This document shows positions 45,298-56,563 of a DNA stretch of 64,000 nt, piece after piece (the first letter of the stretch is position 1; every line of letters starts with the position of its first letter). The position numbers and the translations under genes are program-made. This stretch comes from Agaricus subrufescens (Eukaryota > Basidiomycota > Agaricomycetes > Agaricales > Agaricaceae). Below the pieces are notes generated by a model that made no database searches, was not told where the DNA came from, and saw nothing but the letters and a program-made list of their open reading frames with translations. The stretch lies in NCBI GenBank assembly GCA_029945375.1, contig CM057065.1, forward strand, positions 744,001 through 808,000, given 5' to 3'.

Positions 45298-48177
45298 ATG
45301 TCTGAAGAGAAATTCGATTCGATACACCATAATAGCTCTCTGGAAAAGGGAGAAATTATCGAGACCAGTACAGTTGTTGTAGCTGGTGAAGAGTATGTCA
45401 TGATCATTTTCATATACATCTTCTGTAATCGCCTCGCTTTAGGCATCGATTTGATGTGCACGATATCGATAAAGTCCAGCGACGTCTAAAACAAAGGCAC
45501 ATTCAAATGTTAGTGATGTCATGTTCTTATTTTAAACGGATCTAGAACAACTTATATCATCAAATGTATTAGGATTGCCGTCGGTCCACAGTCTTGCAAT
45601 AGCATGACATAGATCACCTAAAGTTTTTCCATACAGATTGCTGGAACCATCGGAACGGGTCTGTTTCTGGGATCTGGGGGTACATTGCACACAGCGGGTC
45701 CAGCTGGTGCTCTGATAGCCTACCTCCTTGTGGGTAGCGTTGCTTACTCGTATGATTGATCTCTCTTTGGATCGTTTCTTTTGCACTTATCTTCTTGTAA
45801 GGACGCTTTGTTCACTTGGCGAGATGACGACTTGGGCTCCCATTTCTGGTACCTTTCCCCATTTCGGTGAGAAAGTCATTTAAAACCAACTATACATGTC
45901 CTTCAATGACACAGCTGAACCGTAAAAATGTAGCTGCACGTTGGGTTGATCCGTCTCTTGGTTTTGCCCTTGGCTGGGTAAGAGTTTTCTATCCTTTGGA
46001 GTTGATCCTATACTTATTCTTGATACTTGAATGGATTTTCAGAATTACTTTTATACTAGCGCGTGAGTTCTATATTCATTCTGGCTAGAATAATTGAATG
46101 AAACTCCATACCTCGTAGGATGACGATTCCAACAGAAGTTAGCGCTTCGGTCGTATTGATCACGTTTTGGGATCATAATGTGGGGTTATCCATTTCTTTA
46201 GATATCCGACTTCTGAGTCTGACGAACCGATATCTAATTCTCGATTTCAGGATCATCACGCCGCTATCTATGCAGCTGTAAGCACTCAATTTCATCCTTG
46301 AACTCACAAATCCCAACCACTCGATTGAGGTTTTGGCCATCACTATGTGCGCGATCAATATTTTTGGTGTCAGGTATACATTTCACCCAGTAAGATAGAC
46401 TCCGTCTAATCGTGCTTTCATTAGGTGGTTCGGAGAGGGTAAGTTTCATAAATCAATTTTAAGCGCGGTCAATGATTGAAGGTGCTCCTTCAAGCGGAGT
46501 TCGTTTTTGCAATGATCAAAAGTAGGCGACAAAAAGTTCTAGGCTTGTCAAAGCGATTTTTGACGAGTTTTAGTATTGCTAATCATTGCTCTCTTGCTGT
46601 CGGGTTTGATTATCGACCTCGGAGGAGGACCTGACCATCAGCGGACTGGTTTCCGGGTAGGTACTCAAGTTGACCTGGACTGGAGCCTGTCTTAATCAAC
46701 TTCTAGTACTGGAGTAATCCAGGTGCCTTCAATCGTGCTAACCTCGTCAGTAATATCAGCAATGATCGCCTTCTGGCGTTTATCAATGTTCTCGTACAAG
46801 CTACTTTCGCTTTCCAAGGTATAGAAGCGGTTGCCATGTAATATTTCTGGTAGTCTTATCACTTCATTGTGGCTAATGAGATGTATAGTGCCGCGTCAGA
46901 GACGGAAAGTCCGCGTCGTAATGTTGTGAAGGCCATTCGTCGTGTTTTCTGGCGGATTGTTATCTTCTACGTATGTTTTAACATACGTGATTCTATGTCT
47001 AAACTCTAATTTGTATGGAAGATTTTGGGCATAATAGTGGTTGGCATGTTAGTTGCCTACAACGACGACGCTTTACTTAATTGTATGTGTCTCTCGACTT
47101 CATGTGTACCTTGACTTTATCTACCTGTCACTCTAGCGGTTGGAACTGCTGCACAATCCCCATTCGTGATTGCTTTTAACCGCGCAGGTGTCAAAAGTGA
47201 GTCAAGAGCGTTCCAAAATATAGTGTGTTAATACTGAGGTATTCTGAACAGTCTTCCCCCACATCATTAATGCGTGCATCTTCACTAGCGCTTTCTCAGC
47301 CGGAAACAGCATGTTATACTGTGCCTCTCGCATTTTATATGGTCTTGCGCTTCGGGGTCAAGCTCCCGGGTATCTCACCCGATGCACGAAGAACGGTCTA
47401 CCAATTGCCGCAATCGGTACAGCCGTGAGTGTTTTTCTAGAGTATTTTAATATTTCCATCTTACAAAAAAGTAGTCCGCTTTTGCTGCTCTGTCATTTAT
47501 GGCTGTCTCCAAGGGAGCAGAAACAGCCTTCACGTGAGTTGAGACGCGAGCCTATTAGTCTTTAAAGTGACACAATATTTTCGTCTAGTTGGTTATATAG
47601 CCTAACAGCCACAGGGGGGTTCTTCAGCTGGTTCTCGATCAACCTGACATACTCACGTTTCCGTATGTGATGGATTCGCATAATTTCTATCGATTTTTTT
47701 GACAAATGCTTCATCCAGGCGCTGGGTTGAAAGCACAGGGTATTGACCCCAAATCCAAAACTTACAATAGTATCCTTCAGCCATATCTCGCCTACTGGGC
47801 CATGTTCTGGACGTCATTTTTCATTTTGATGAATGGCCTTGTAGTTTTTTGGGATTGGGATACCTCTAAGTTTCTTACCTCCTGTAAGTACCCCCTACAT
47901 CCCATTGTTTCATGTGGTTTACTTTTTCTTGGTTAGACATAAATATTCCTATATTCTTGGGCCTATACGCTATCTGGAAAATAGGCAAGCGTACAAAATT
48001 TTGGAAAGTATCCGAGATGGACTTCTACACTGTACGTATACGCGGAACATCACATATACTTAGGCATCGACTTGATCTCGTCTTCTATTATAGGGTATTC
48101 CCTCGTTGGAAGAGACAGAGCTTCCACCCTTGAAACCGCGGAACGTCTTTGAAAAAATGGCGGAGGTGCTATTTTAA
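45298..48177 (+). CDS. amino acid permease (YAT/AAP type), many introns
   Basis: Start [20 protein letters not shown]. Splicing gives the family's entry block [20 protein letters not shown], then [54 protein letters not shown] and [25 protein letters not shown]-like [17 protein letters not shown] and INIFGVRWFGE. The C-terminal exons include [20 protein letters not shown] and [20 protein letters not shown], ending EKMAEVLF at TAA 48175-48177. This is the order of a 12-TM proton-coupled amino acid transporter of the plasma membrane. At least a dozen introns are present. Between RHIQ and the first TM block the only in-frame solution I found uses a 7-nt exon at 45573-45579. Substrate specificity cannot be told from the sequence. 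Confidence 0.85.
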
Positions 48178-48845
48178 TCCTTTTGCTGTTTGCAATTTGG
48201 GAAATGTATAGATGGCTTATATAATACAGCCACCTTTCGTTACACCATCGTGATCACGAGTTGCCTCGATTGGTTCTTCAGCTAGGACTGTTTTCGCTTT
48301 GACTGAGTTATGTTCTTCTTTCATAACCTATATACCGGCTATTTCTCATGGATCGCATTGTCTTTATCATTAACAACCAAGTCCTCTCAGACCTTGGCTG
48401 GTGATTTCTAATCTGTTCTCAATCTTCTTCCCCCCTGACTTTCGTAATGCCATTTCATACTGTGTCAATCTTGAATTTCGCAGGAGAATTTGGTAGACAT
48501 CTCCAATTAGGGATGTTTGTCTTAATGACTTGGTGCTTGCCCTACTGACTTGGCGGTCGCCACGATTTCGTAATTTGAATATACTAGCCCCCAGAACGAC
48601 ACGATGATGGTGCCTGGTTGCATTTCATTCATTTCATTTGTAGCGCCTTAGATGTGGAGTCAAGCCAAACAACTGAGTATATATTTATGGGTTTCTAGGA
48701 AGCCCTTAGTCCCATCAGCTCTTCATTTCCGCTCCAGTGGCTAACCCGACAAAAGGTCACCTTCCATACGAGTAAGTCTTCAGACGATGAGTAATCTACC
48801 ACAAATCCTCATTTTTTGCCACTTAGACTGAGGTTGAAGCATTGA
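48178..48845. other. intergenic, nothing recognised
   Basis: A TATATATTTATG near 48679-48690 is a candidate core promoter for the membrane protein gene at 48846. No other feature is supported. Confidence 0.35.
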
Positions 48846-50954
48846 GTGATGACGTTAATTGTGTCCAATATTTCCGTAGCGCAAGCTGCTACTATTATCA
48901 ACTCCACACTCGCATTCGTGCAATTCACATTCCCAGTATCCGTCGTCGTTTTGGTGGTCTACTTCATGCCGAAGACAAATTCTGCCCTTTCGTGGAGTTC
49001 ACTTAGTCGCACTATCCACTCATCTTTGTGGCCGGTCTTACTTCGGTCCGAATCAAGCAAAACTAGCTCAGCTGGTGCTGCCGTGTTCACTCTCACGAGT
49101 CTTATCACAGTTAGTACAGTCCTTCTAGCCATTGCCGGGGTCATTCTGCCATTAGGCCTTCGTCAAGGTCCCCTTGTACCAGTGAATCCGAAAAACCTGT
49201 CGGCCGAGTATATACCAGATACATCTCCGATCGGACTCGCTACAACACCCCACCGCGACACTTTTCAATATGGTCGCACTTGCGGGCTTTCTGTCTCTAT
49301 ACCCTGTCCAGGAAGTCCTGACAACGTGAATACATCCCTTTACGCACCAACAACTGTTGACATTTTCAACAGTACGCCCCATGGTCCTTTTTCCATTCAA
49401 TACCGACTATTCTTTACCTCCGACTCTTTCAATCGCAGTTCTGGTATTTTAGGAACCGTTCAGTCCAATCTGCTCCGTGAAGATATCTTCTCTATTGAAG
49501 GCCTCATTGTCGACATGTCTACGACAAATCCTGGCGTTGGATTTTGGAATATGACCATGCCATCACTATCATCTGGAGGGACGTGGTCGGAGGAGGTCCT
49601 TTGGCTTGAACCCGTCACTGCATGTGTTGATACGAATTTGACGGTTGAGTATATCATATCCTTCGGGCCGAGTACCGCGGCAAATGTTGGCTCGTTCAAT
49701 ATCATCGACCATGGCGGGTTCTACAACCTGACCCGCGACTATCCCCAATCAAATCGTGACGGTCAACACATAAATCTTGAACAACATGCATATAAAGGAG
49801 CGATATTGAGTAATCGTTTCGCAATGCTTTTCCTCAATACGAGCCGCGAATCCTCTTATGATGGGAGGAATTATACGTTGGAGGCCGACGTTACTACTAC
49901 CCTCAATGTTCAGGTTGGGCTCGGACAAAATGCCTATATGCCCCTTGGATACTTCAACGAAACTGATAACACCATTGCCACGACTGTATGTAAAGGATTC
50001 GGCCCAGGGGATACCGCCAATCTCACAAATACTGAAGTATTTTGTGGTATCTTTCTTGCACCCGCTGTTCGTAACGATGGTGGAGACCCGAGAGTATTTG
50101 ATATGGGCTCGAGGTGGAGCCAGCGCCTTCATGCATGTGCTAGCACTACTCGCGCATCGATCCAGACAACTACCTTTTCTACGCTCAATACTTCCAATAT
50201 TGGAGACCTCCGAATAACGCGCCAGCTCTTGCACCAGCCAGTTCTGTGGGCTATGGAAAGGACAAACTTAAACATTGCAGATGTTAATCTGATGTGGGGA
50301 CGAGTAGATGATAAATACGAAGGAGACCCATCACTTTGGACCACTCGTAGCGAAGGTCTATACCTTCCTGCAGGATCAGCAGGAATTTTGGCTCCTATTC
50401 TGTCTCCCGGAGAACCATTAACCACTCATAGTGCTGGATGGGCAACTGTGTATAAGTCCACAAGAGGCCAGACTCTCACAGACTACGCTGGTATTTCCGA
50501 TTACGCTGTCAAAGCAAAACTCCAGTCCCTCATCGACCAAGACCCTATTCACGGACACGAAAACATTCGTAATATCATCTGGACCGACATCATGAGCAAT
50601 ACTGTGCTCGGAAGCACCATGAAGTCAACTTTGGTGGTTATGCCTAATCATCCGTCTATCGAGTACGACTTCAGATTCGCGATACCTGGTTTTGTCCTCC
50701 TCCTGTTATGGCTTCCTTCAATCGTGACCGCCCTCATGCTTGTTTTGACTCGGATGTTGGAGTTGAGATATCTAAGGCAGGTCCTCGACCATACGTCTGT
50801 TGGTCGAGTAGCCAATGGATCATCCTTGCTTCGCCCAGAAGTTCATGAATGGACTTCGGGAGACAGGCTCACTCTGCCGTATTCGTTTGTCGACAGAGGC
50901 TTAGATGAATATTCCGCCCACAAAGGGCATAAACACGAGGAGAAGAGAAATTAG
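48846..50954 (+). CDS. membrane protein with large glycosylated ectodomain (agaricomycete orphan family)
   Basis: An uninterrupted 702-codon frame. A hydrophobic segment at about residues 14-42 (TFPVSVVVLVVYF), a second at about 80-105 (VFTLTSLITVSTVLLAIAGV) and a third near 632-660 (FAIPGFVLLLLWLPSIVTAL) suggest three membrane passes. Between the second and third lies a domain of about 520 residues with many N-x-S/T sites and several Cys (CGLSVSIPCPG, TACVDTNL, TVCKGFGPGD), likely extracellular. RLHACASTTRASIQTTTFS and NLMWGRVDDKYEGDPSLWTT recall a widespread agaricomycete family I know only as uncharacterised. The tail is cytoplasmic and charged (GHKHEEKRN). A damaged paralogue lies at 63360. 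Function unknown. Confidence 0.75.
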   Translation: MMTLIVSNISVAQAATIINSTLAFVQFTFPVSVVVLVVYFMPKTNSALSWSSLSRTIHSSLWPVLLRSESSKTSSAGAAVFTLTSLITVSTVLLAIAGVILPLGLRQGPLVPVNPKNLSAEYIPDTSPIGLATTPHRDTFQYGRTCGLSVSIPCPGSPDNVNTSLYAPTTVDIFNSTPHGPFSIQYRLFFTSDSFNRSSGILGTVQSNLLREDIFSIEGLIVDMSTTNPGVGFWNMTMPSLSSGGTWSEEVLWLEPVTACVDTNLTVEYIISFGPSTAANVGSFNIIDHGGFYNLTRDYPQSNRDGQHINLEQHAYKGAILSNRFAMLFLNTSRESSYDGRNYTLEADVTTTLNVQVGLGQNAYMPLGYFNETDNTIATTVCKGFGPGDTANLTNTEVFCGIFLAPAVRNDGGDPRVFDMGSRWSQRLHACASTTRASIQTTTFSTLNTSNIGDLRITRQLLHQPVLWAMERTNLNIADVNLMWGRVDDKYEGDPSLWTTRSEGLYLPAGSAGILAPILSPGEPLTTHSAGWATVYKSTRGQTLTDYAGISDYAVKAKLQSLIDQDPIHGHENIRNIIWTDIMSNTVLGSTMKSTLVVMPNHPSIEYDFRFAIPGFVLLLLWLPSIVTALMLVLTRMLELRYLRQVLDHTSVGRVANGSSLLRPEVHEWTSGDRLTLPYSFVDRGLDEYSAHKGHKHEEKRN

Positions 50955-51494
50955 TGAGAATTTGTGCAAAGTAACTTTTGTCCTCGGTTACATCCTCTTC
51001 ATTACGTCAACTAGGTCACTTGCGCCTCTGTGCCCGATAGTCATAGGGACCGTAGCAGAATAATACGCTATTTGTTCAAAAGTCCTGGGTCATCGCCAGT
51101 GCCATTTCATGGAGCGATGTATTCTAAACCTTCAAGCTTCAAGCTTGAGGCCTGAGGCTTGAGGTTTTGCCCGTACCAGTGCTGCCGAACGATCTATAAC
51201 ATGTATGCGGTCCACGTGGCATGGTCCTGGCATTGGGGTCATGGTCGTGCCAAGAGAACCCACTCCAGCCATCATAAACAACCCCTGACAATCTTCTTCC
51301 CAACCCTGCTTAAACCCCAGTATCCCGCTCCCAGAAATCGCTCTTCAGTTGGTAAAGATAACAATAAGTATTGATTTCAAAACGTCCGGTAAACGCGGCA
51401 ATAAATTTTTCTTCAAGTCAGAATCAATCACGACAGGACAGTCACGCGGCAAGCAGATCCTTATCCTGCTTTTCATAATCAGAATACGAGTGTC
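50955..51494. other. intergenic flank of the LINE insertion
   Basis: 3' flank of the membrane protein gene. It includes a short quasi-palindrome of repeated ttcaagc/gcttgagg words at about 51132-51165. No gene is supported. Confidence 0.4.
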
Positions 51495-51508
51495 ACTCGC
51501 CTGAAATC
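51495..51508. repeat. target-site duplication, left copy (LINE)
   Basis: actcgcctgaaatc, identical to 62955-62968 immediately after the LINE poly-A tail. Confidence 0.85.
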
Positions 51509-51608
51509 CAAAGTATCACCTCCTTCTTGCCTCTTACCTTCATCATCCCAGTGAAAAAGTAGCGCATAGCAAGGAATACATTGTGTCTTTAGGCCCACCA
51601 GCCTCCGC

Positions 51609-54600
51609 ATGAGCGAATCCCGCGTTCCAGATTCCCAACCATCTCCCCCTCCTCCCCTCCCCCCAGACTTCGACTCCATCGCCGCATGCCGCGCAACTCG
51701 CCTTGCTGCCAAGCAAGCTAAACGCGCCATTAGAGCCCAAGCTACATCAGCAAAAAGTCTGCCAACTTGAGGCAACTTGAGAAAATCAGTACTTGAGAGC
51801 ACCTTGATGAGCTATTCAACTAGGTCAAGTAATTGTCCAAATGAGACTTCAAGTAAATTTGCTTGAAATTCTTCTTGAAAATACAGCCTGTTTCATGGTG
51901 TCATCAAGGTAAAGGCAAGTAGATTCAAGTTATTCACAAATAAACCCAAACAAACTCAAGTTGATGCCAATCAAATGCAAGTTAGATTCAAGTTAGATTT
52001 GAGTCAAATGCAAGTCAGCTTAAATCAAACACAAGTAGATAAAAGTAGATCTCAAATTAGCTGCAAATTGGCCTCAAGTAGACCCCAACTAACCCCCAAT
52101 TAGAAGCTCAAGTTGCATTGGATTACATTAGACTTAGACAAGAAACCCAGGGAAACAACTCTAGTCACAATGTAGACAAAAATAAGACATTTAGATAAGT
52201 AAGGCTGTCTATACATTTATCATGGAATACACTATCTATGGAGATATAGGAAAACATTGCAGGAGTCATGTATTCTGCCACTTTTCTGCTTAGAATCTTG
52301 TATCTATACAACTGAAGTATATATAGCGCATTTTTGTGTTTTTTATATATGTTTAGGGACACATCTCACCAAAAACATGTAGAAAAATTTATTTGACATC
52401 AGATTAGTGATACATTTAAATCATATAAATCTGTGCAGAGATGAGATGGAAACCATCCTCAGCTATAGTTTGGGGGACTTGTACTCAAAATTCTAATTCT
52501 AAAGGTCATATGACATACTTGTTCCTGTAGAGCCTGTTATGCTGGTTGTAAAATTCTGCAAAAATAATTATAAATTACAAAGAAATAAATTAACATGAGT
52601 ATGTCTATATGTTTTTGTCAAATAACATACTCATTATGGAAATATTAAAAAGCACAACTGTAGTTTGATGTTTTATACTGCTTTTCTATATCAAATTTGA
52701 TGATTTGAAGATGTATGTATATGTATAAAAGGCTGGGAAATGCAAAAACAAAAGTAGACTTTTTCTTCTATGACATCTGGAGGAGATTAAGCTCATTTTT
52801 GCGTTTTTTATATGTTATTCTTCTTGTATCTTGTCAGAAAGTCAATATTAAATTTTTATAAAATGAGATTTGGAATCATAGACATAGAAAACATATATAT
52901 ACGTCATTAGATCATCAGATTATATGCAGAAATGGCCCAGAAACTACCCCTACCTACTGTTTGGGGGATGCTGGCCCGAAAATTGATGTCAAAAGGTCAT
53001 GTGACATGTTGAACTTCTGTTTCGGGTGCAGCAATTGATTCTTTCTCTCAACCACCATCTACCCTGCCCTCTATATCCTCTCTCCTTCTCCCTACCCCAC
53101 AAACCTGTCTCAAAGTTGAGTACTCATTGTTTTATTCATCTAGTACCTTTATAGCTCATTTGTAGCTTATCTAGGGCGCTTTTTTTGCCTATTTAGGACG
53201 CTTTTTTTAGGGTATTTTTAGGAGATCTAATGAGGATAAGCTGGCCTGTGTTGAGTTTTTATTTTCTCATGTTTCAAAGTGCATTTCTGAGCTTCAAGAC
53301 TAGGTCCAGCTATCTTTCTTATATATGCCTATAGCCTACTTGAAGGGAGATCCATGTGAGTATCTGCTATGTTATTACATATCATACATAGTGTATGTAA
53401 TGTATTTTATTTATATTATTGAGCTCACTTGGATGTTCTTGGAGCAACTTGAGATTTACATGATCCAATTTCAAAACATACTTGAAATAACTTGAGATAC
53501 ATTTGGAACTTTGAGATGTCTTTGAAAGATACTTGATACAACTTGTAATATACATCAAGTAGCTTGAGATAAGTTTGAGATATACAACAAAGCATGGAAT
53601 ACACTTGGTGTTATACTTATGAGATCTTGAGATGCTCTAGAGACTAGACTTGAAGTAGTTTGAGTTTACTTGACACTACTGAGGAATTATTTGCAGATGC
53701 TTGGAATACTCATTTTGAAATGGCTTGGGAGAGCTTGAAAGACAACTTGAAATTTTGGTCTCAAGTAGCTCTTCAAGATCAGACCCTGACTTGAGCATAC
53801 TTGAGGAGAAAAACTACTTGAAGGCTACTTGAAGAATTTTCAAGTAAGTCTCAAGTAGCTTCAATTAGCAAAACTTTTTGCTGATGTAGTCAGCTCACAG
53901 ACAAAGGCTTTAATCCCAAGAACAAAATGCTCGGAAGAAAGAGCAGATCGAAGGTGAGTAGTATCCGGTCATCTTCTGCCATCCCCGCCAGGAGAACCCC
54001 CGTGCCCAGCGGCACACCTTCATTACTCACCGAGGACAACCTCCTCGCACACAGTACTACTAACAACGAGGGAACTGAACTCAGTCCTCATGGCCAATCT
54101 AGGCCCGCTTCCGCATACATCCCTAACCCACATAGGTCCCTGTCTGTATCCGAAATATCAGACGAGTCTCTTACCCCATCCGAAATCGCTGAAGCCAGAG
54201 AAAGTGGAGGCGACCGATTGTCCAAAATGACAGACAACGAAATACAAGCAGAATTCAGGAACCTCGTACATGAGGAGGAATTCCAACAGCTTACCGATGA
54301 GCAAATCAAATACACACTTGCTAACGCTTGTAGATCACGCGCCCCGTCCCCGTCACCTGCACGAGGACCCCTCACCCCCATCGTCGCCCCCACGACCCCT
54401 CCCACTAATAAGAACCTCATTCTAGATATTGACAAGACTCCGAGGTCACTGGCTGTTACCAGGACCTCCTTAGTGGCGATCCAGGCCTTACGAGACCAAG
54501 AAAACAATACTAATCCTCTTGAAATCAGTAGTGAGCAACAGGTGGAAGAATTCGAAACTTCCATCATGCTTAGCAAAGTAGGTGTGGACAATATCAATGT

Positions 54601-56563
54601 CCCGGCCATCCCCTGCCCCACCACTCCCACCCCCGCCCCACTCAAGAAAGCCTTTTCCATCGAGGAAATGGACCATATCAACGCACTTTGGGCCGAGCTC
54701 ATTGTTTATTATGACAGCTTCATCCCTGAATTTATTCCCAACGCTCACGTATTCGCCGAGCCAGCCTACAGGTTCATCAAGGGATACCCCACCACGAGGT
54801 GGGCAGACGTCAAAGTTGGCCTCAATACGGCTAAAGAACTCTATTCTTGCCCCCCCGACGCCTTACCTTACTGCCCAAAGCAAGGAGAAACAGTCCCTCC
54901 TTTCACACACATGGACACGTCAGAAGACCATACTCCAGCCCCCGCCAGACAGGAGTCCCCCACTCGCACTGAACTATCTTATGCGTCCCCCAAACCCGCG
55001 ACCGCCAAAGAAACCGCCATCCCTATCCCAGTTGACCACACTGACTTCCTGCCCCTTAACGCTCCGGCACACGCTCCCCGCGTTCCGGCTGCCCCTTCGA
55101 ATCCCGCTCCTTTCCCCCCCCCCCAAAATCACAGCCCCCCGGTCCACTCCCCCATCAGAATAGGGCCGCCCAAACCTATCCCCAAACCCATTGCCACTAA
55201 ATCCGCGTTCAGCAAACCGGCTGGCGACCTTAAGTCATCAATCAAGGACATGTCCCACCTAGGAACAAAAGGTAAATCTACCCTTTTACAGAAGATTGAA
55301 GATACGGCCAAAGCTGTGGAAGAAAGGGCCATAAAAGAACAGGCAAAGATCCACTCTGAGAAGCATGGTAAAACCGAAAAAGCTTCTCCCCCTCCGAAAA
55401 AGTCATCTTACGCTGACGCAGCCAAACCGGCCCCTATGCCTTACACCCCAGAAGCCCAGAAACTGCTAACCCAGATCCTAGCTTCTGATCTAGACAATGA
55501 GTCAAAGAAAACGGCTATTTCCGGCCTTGAACGCATCCCCGCACCCAAAATCAAGACCCCGCCCAAACCTGTTAACCCAAAAGCCTCCCCCACTCCCAAA
55601 CAGGTCGCTATATCCAAGGGACCTAGCCGCAAGGCGGCCATCTTTAACCTCGACTCTATCCTCCACGCCACTCACCTCACCGACATCGGACAGGTCACAG
55701 AACGCATGAACGGCACCCTGTCTGGGATCCAAAGCATAGTCTGGGTCGAAACCGGAAAGATCGTAGGAGAAACCTTCCACTTACACCTAAACGTTGTCCC
55801 TAGGGATGGAGATTTCAAGGATATCTGCCTCGCCCTCCAGTGCGCCGTCCTAGGCGATCAAGAGCTCGCCAACGACCATATGGTACCATACACTCCTCAG
55901 TCCACTGCTCACCTCATTCTCAAAGGATTTGACTACTACAATACCGCGTTCAGCAGATGCGATGAAGATGTCCTCACAGGACAACAGGTTCTCAAATTCA
56001 TGGGACGCAACTCCCACCTCAACAGACTCATGTGTGTTCGCTCCCCGTGGATCATCAGATCTACAGGATCAAAAGACGCTGCTGTCATATTTGTTGACGT
56101 GTGGGACTCTCAAAACGGAGCGAACACCAAACACATTGTAAACAAACCGTACCACATGAACAGTAAACTCATCCACATCAAGTATGCCAGACCAAGGGAA
56201 TTCGTTCCTCAGTGCCAGAAATGCTGGTCATGGCGACACGGCACTTCGGCGTGCAGAATCAATCACTATAAATGCGCTCGGTGTGGCGATGGCCATAGCA
56301 CTGACAATCATAACTTTTACTCCAAATGTTGTGCTGACAGACGTACAGACGCCCACATCCCAGAATGCCAACATCCGCCCAAATGCGTGAACTGCGGAGG
56401 CAAGCACCTAGCCTTCGACATACAATGCGAATATAAACAGCATCAACACGACCGCCAGTGGCACTTCAGACACAACAAAGAAGACAGAGAAAGACGCATC
56501 ACATCCCAAAAAGCTGCCATCAAAGGCTCTGATCCTAACAGAATTATCATCCCCCATGATTAA
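51609..56563 (+). pseudogene. LINE ORF1 (RNA-binding, zinc-knuckle), split by a DNA transposon
   Basis: The 5' part starts at 51609 (MSESRVPDSQPSPPPPLPPD) and reads to AIRAQA, where a TA-flanked element (51745-53886) interrupts it. Beyond the insertion the frame resumes with SQLTDKGFNPKNKMLGRKSR and stays open to TAA at 56561-56563. Removing the element and one TA restores one frame of about 930 codons. The middle is Pro/Ser-rich. The C-terminal third has three Cys/His knuckles: CQKCWSWRHGTSAC, CARCGDGHSTDNH, and CVNCGGKHLAFDIQC. ORF1 proteins of this type bind the element RNA. Apart from the insertion it looks open. Confidence 0.8.
51745..53886. mobile_element. nonautonomous DNA transposon, TA target site, CAAGT-rich ends
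   Basis: 2142 bp flanked by TA (51743-51744 and 53887-53888). Perfect terminal inverted repeats read catcagcaaaaagt at the left and actttttgctgatg at the right. The AT-rich interior has no transposase frame. Within about 400 bp of each end a short word related to CAAGT (left) or ACTTG (right) recurs dozens of times, in mirror orientation. TA duplication suggests mobilisation by a Tc1/mariner-like enzyme, although dense subterminal repeats are more typical of other superfamilies. Confidence 0.8.

Noticed and set aside
51479..51802. 107-codon minus-strand frame at the LINE 5' end
   Set aside because: It is antisense to the start of LINE ORF1 and crosses the target-site duplication and a transposon border.
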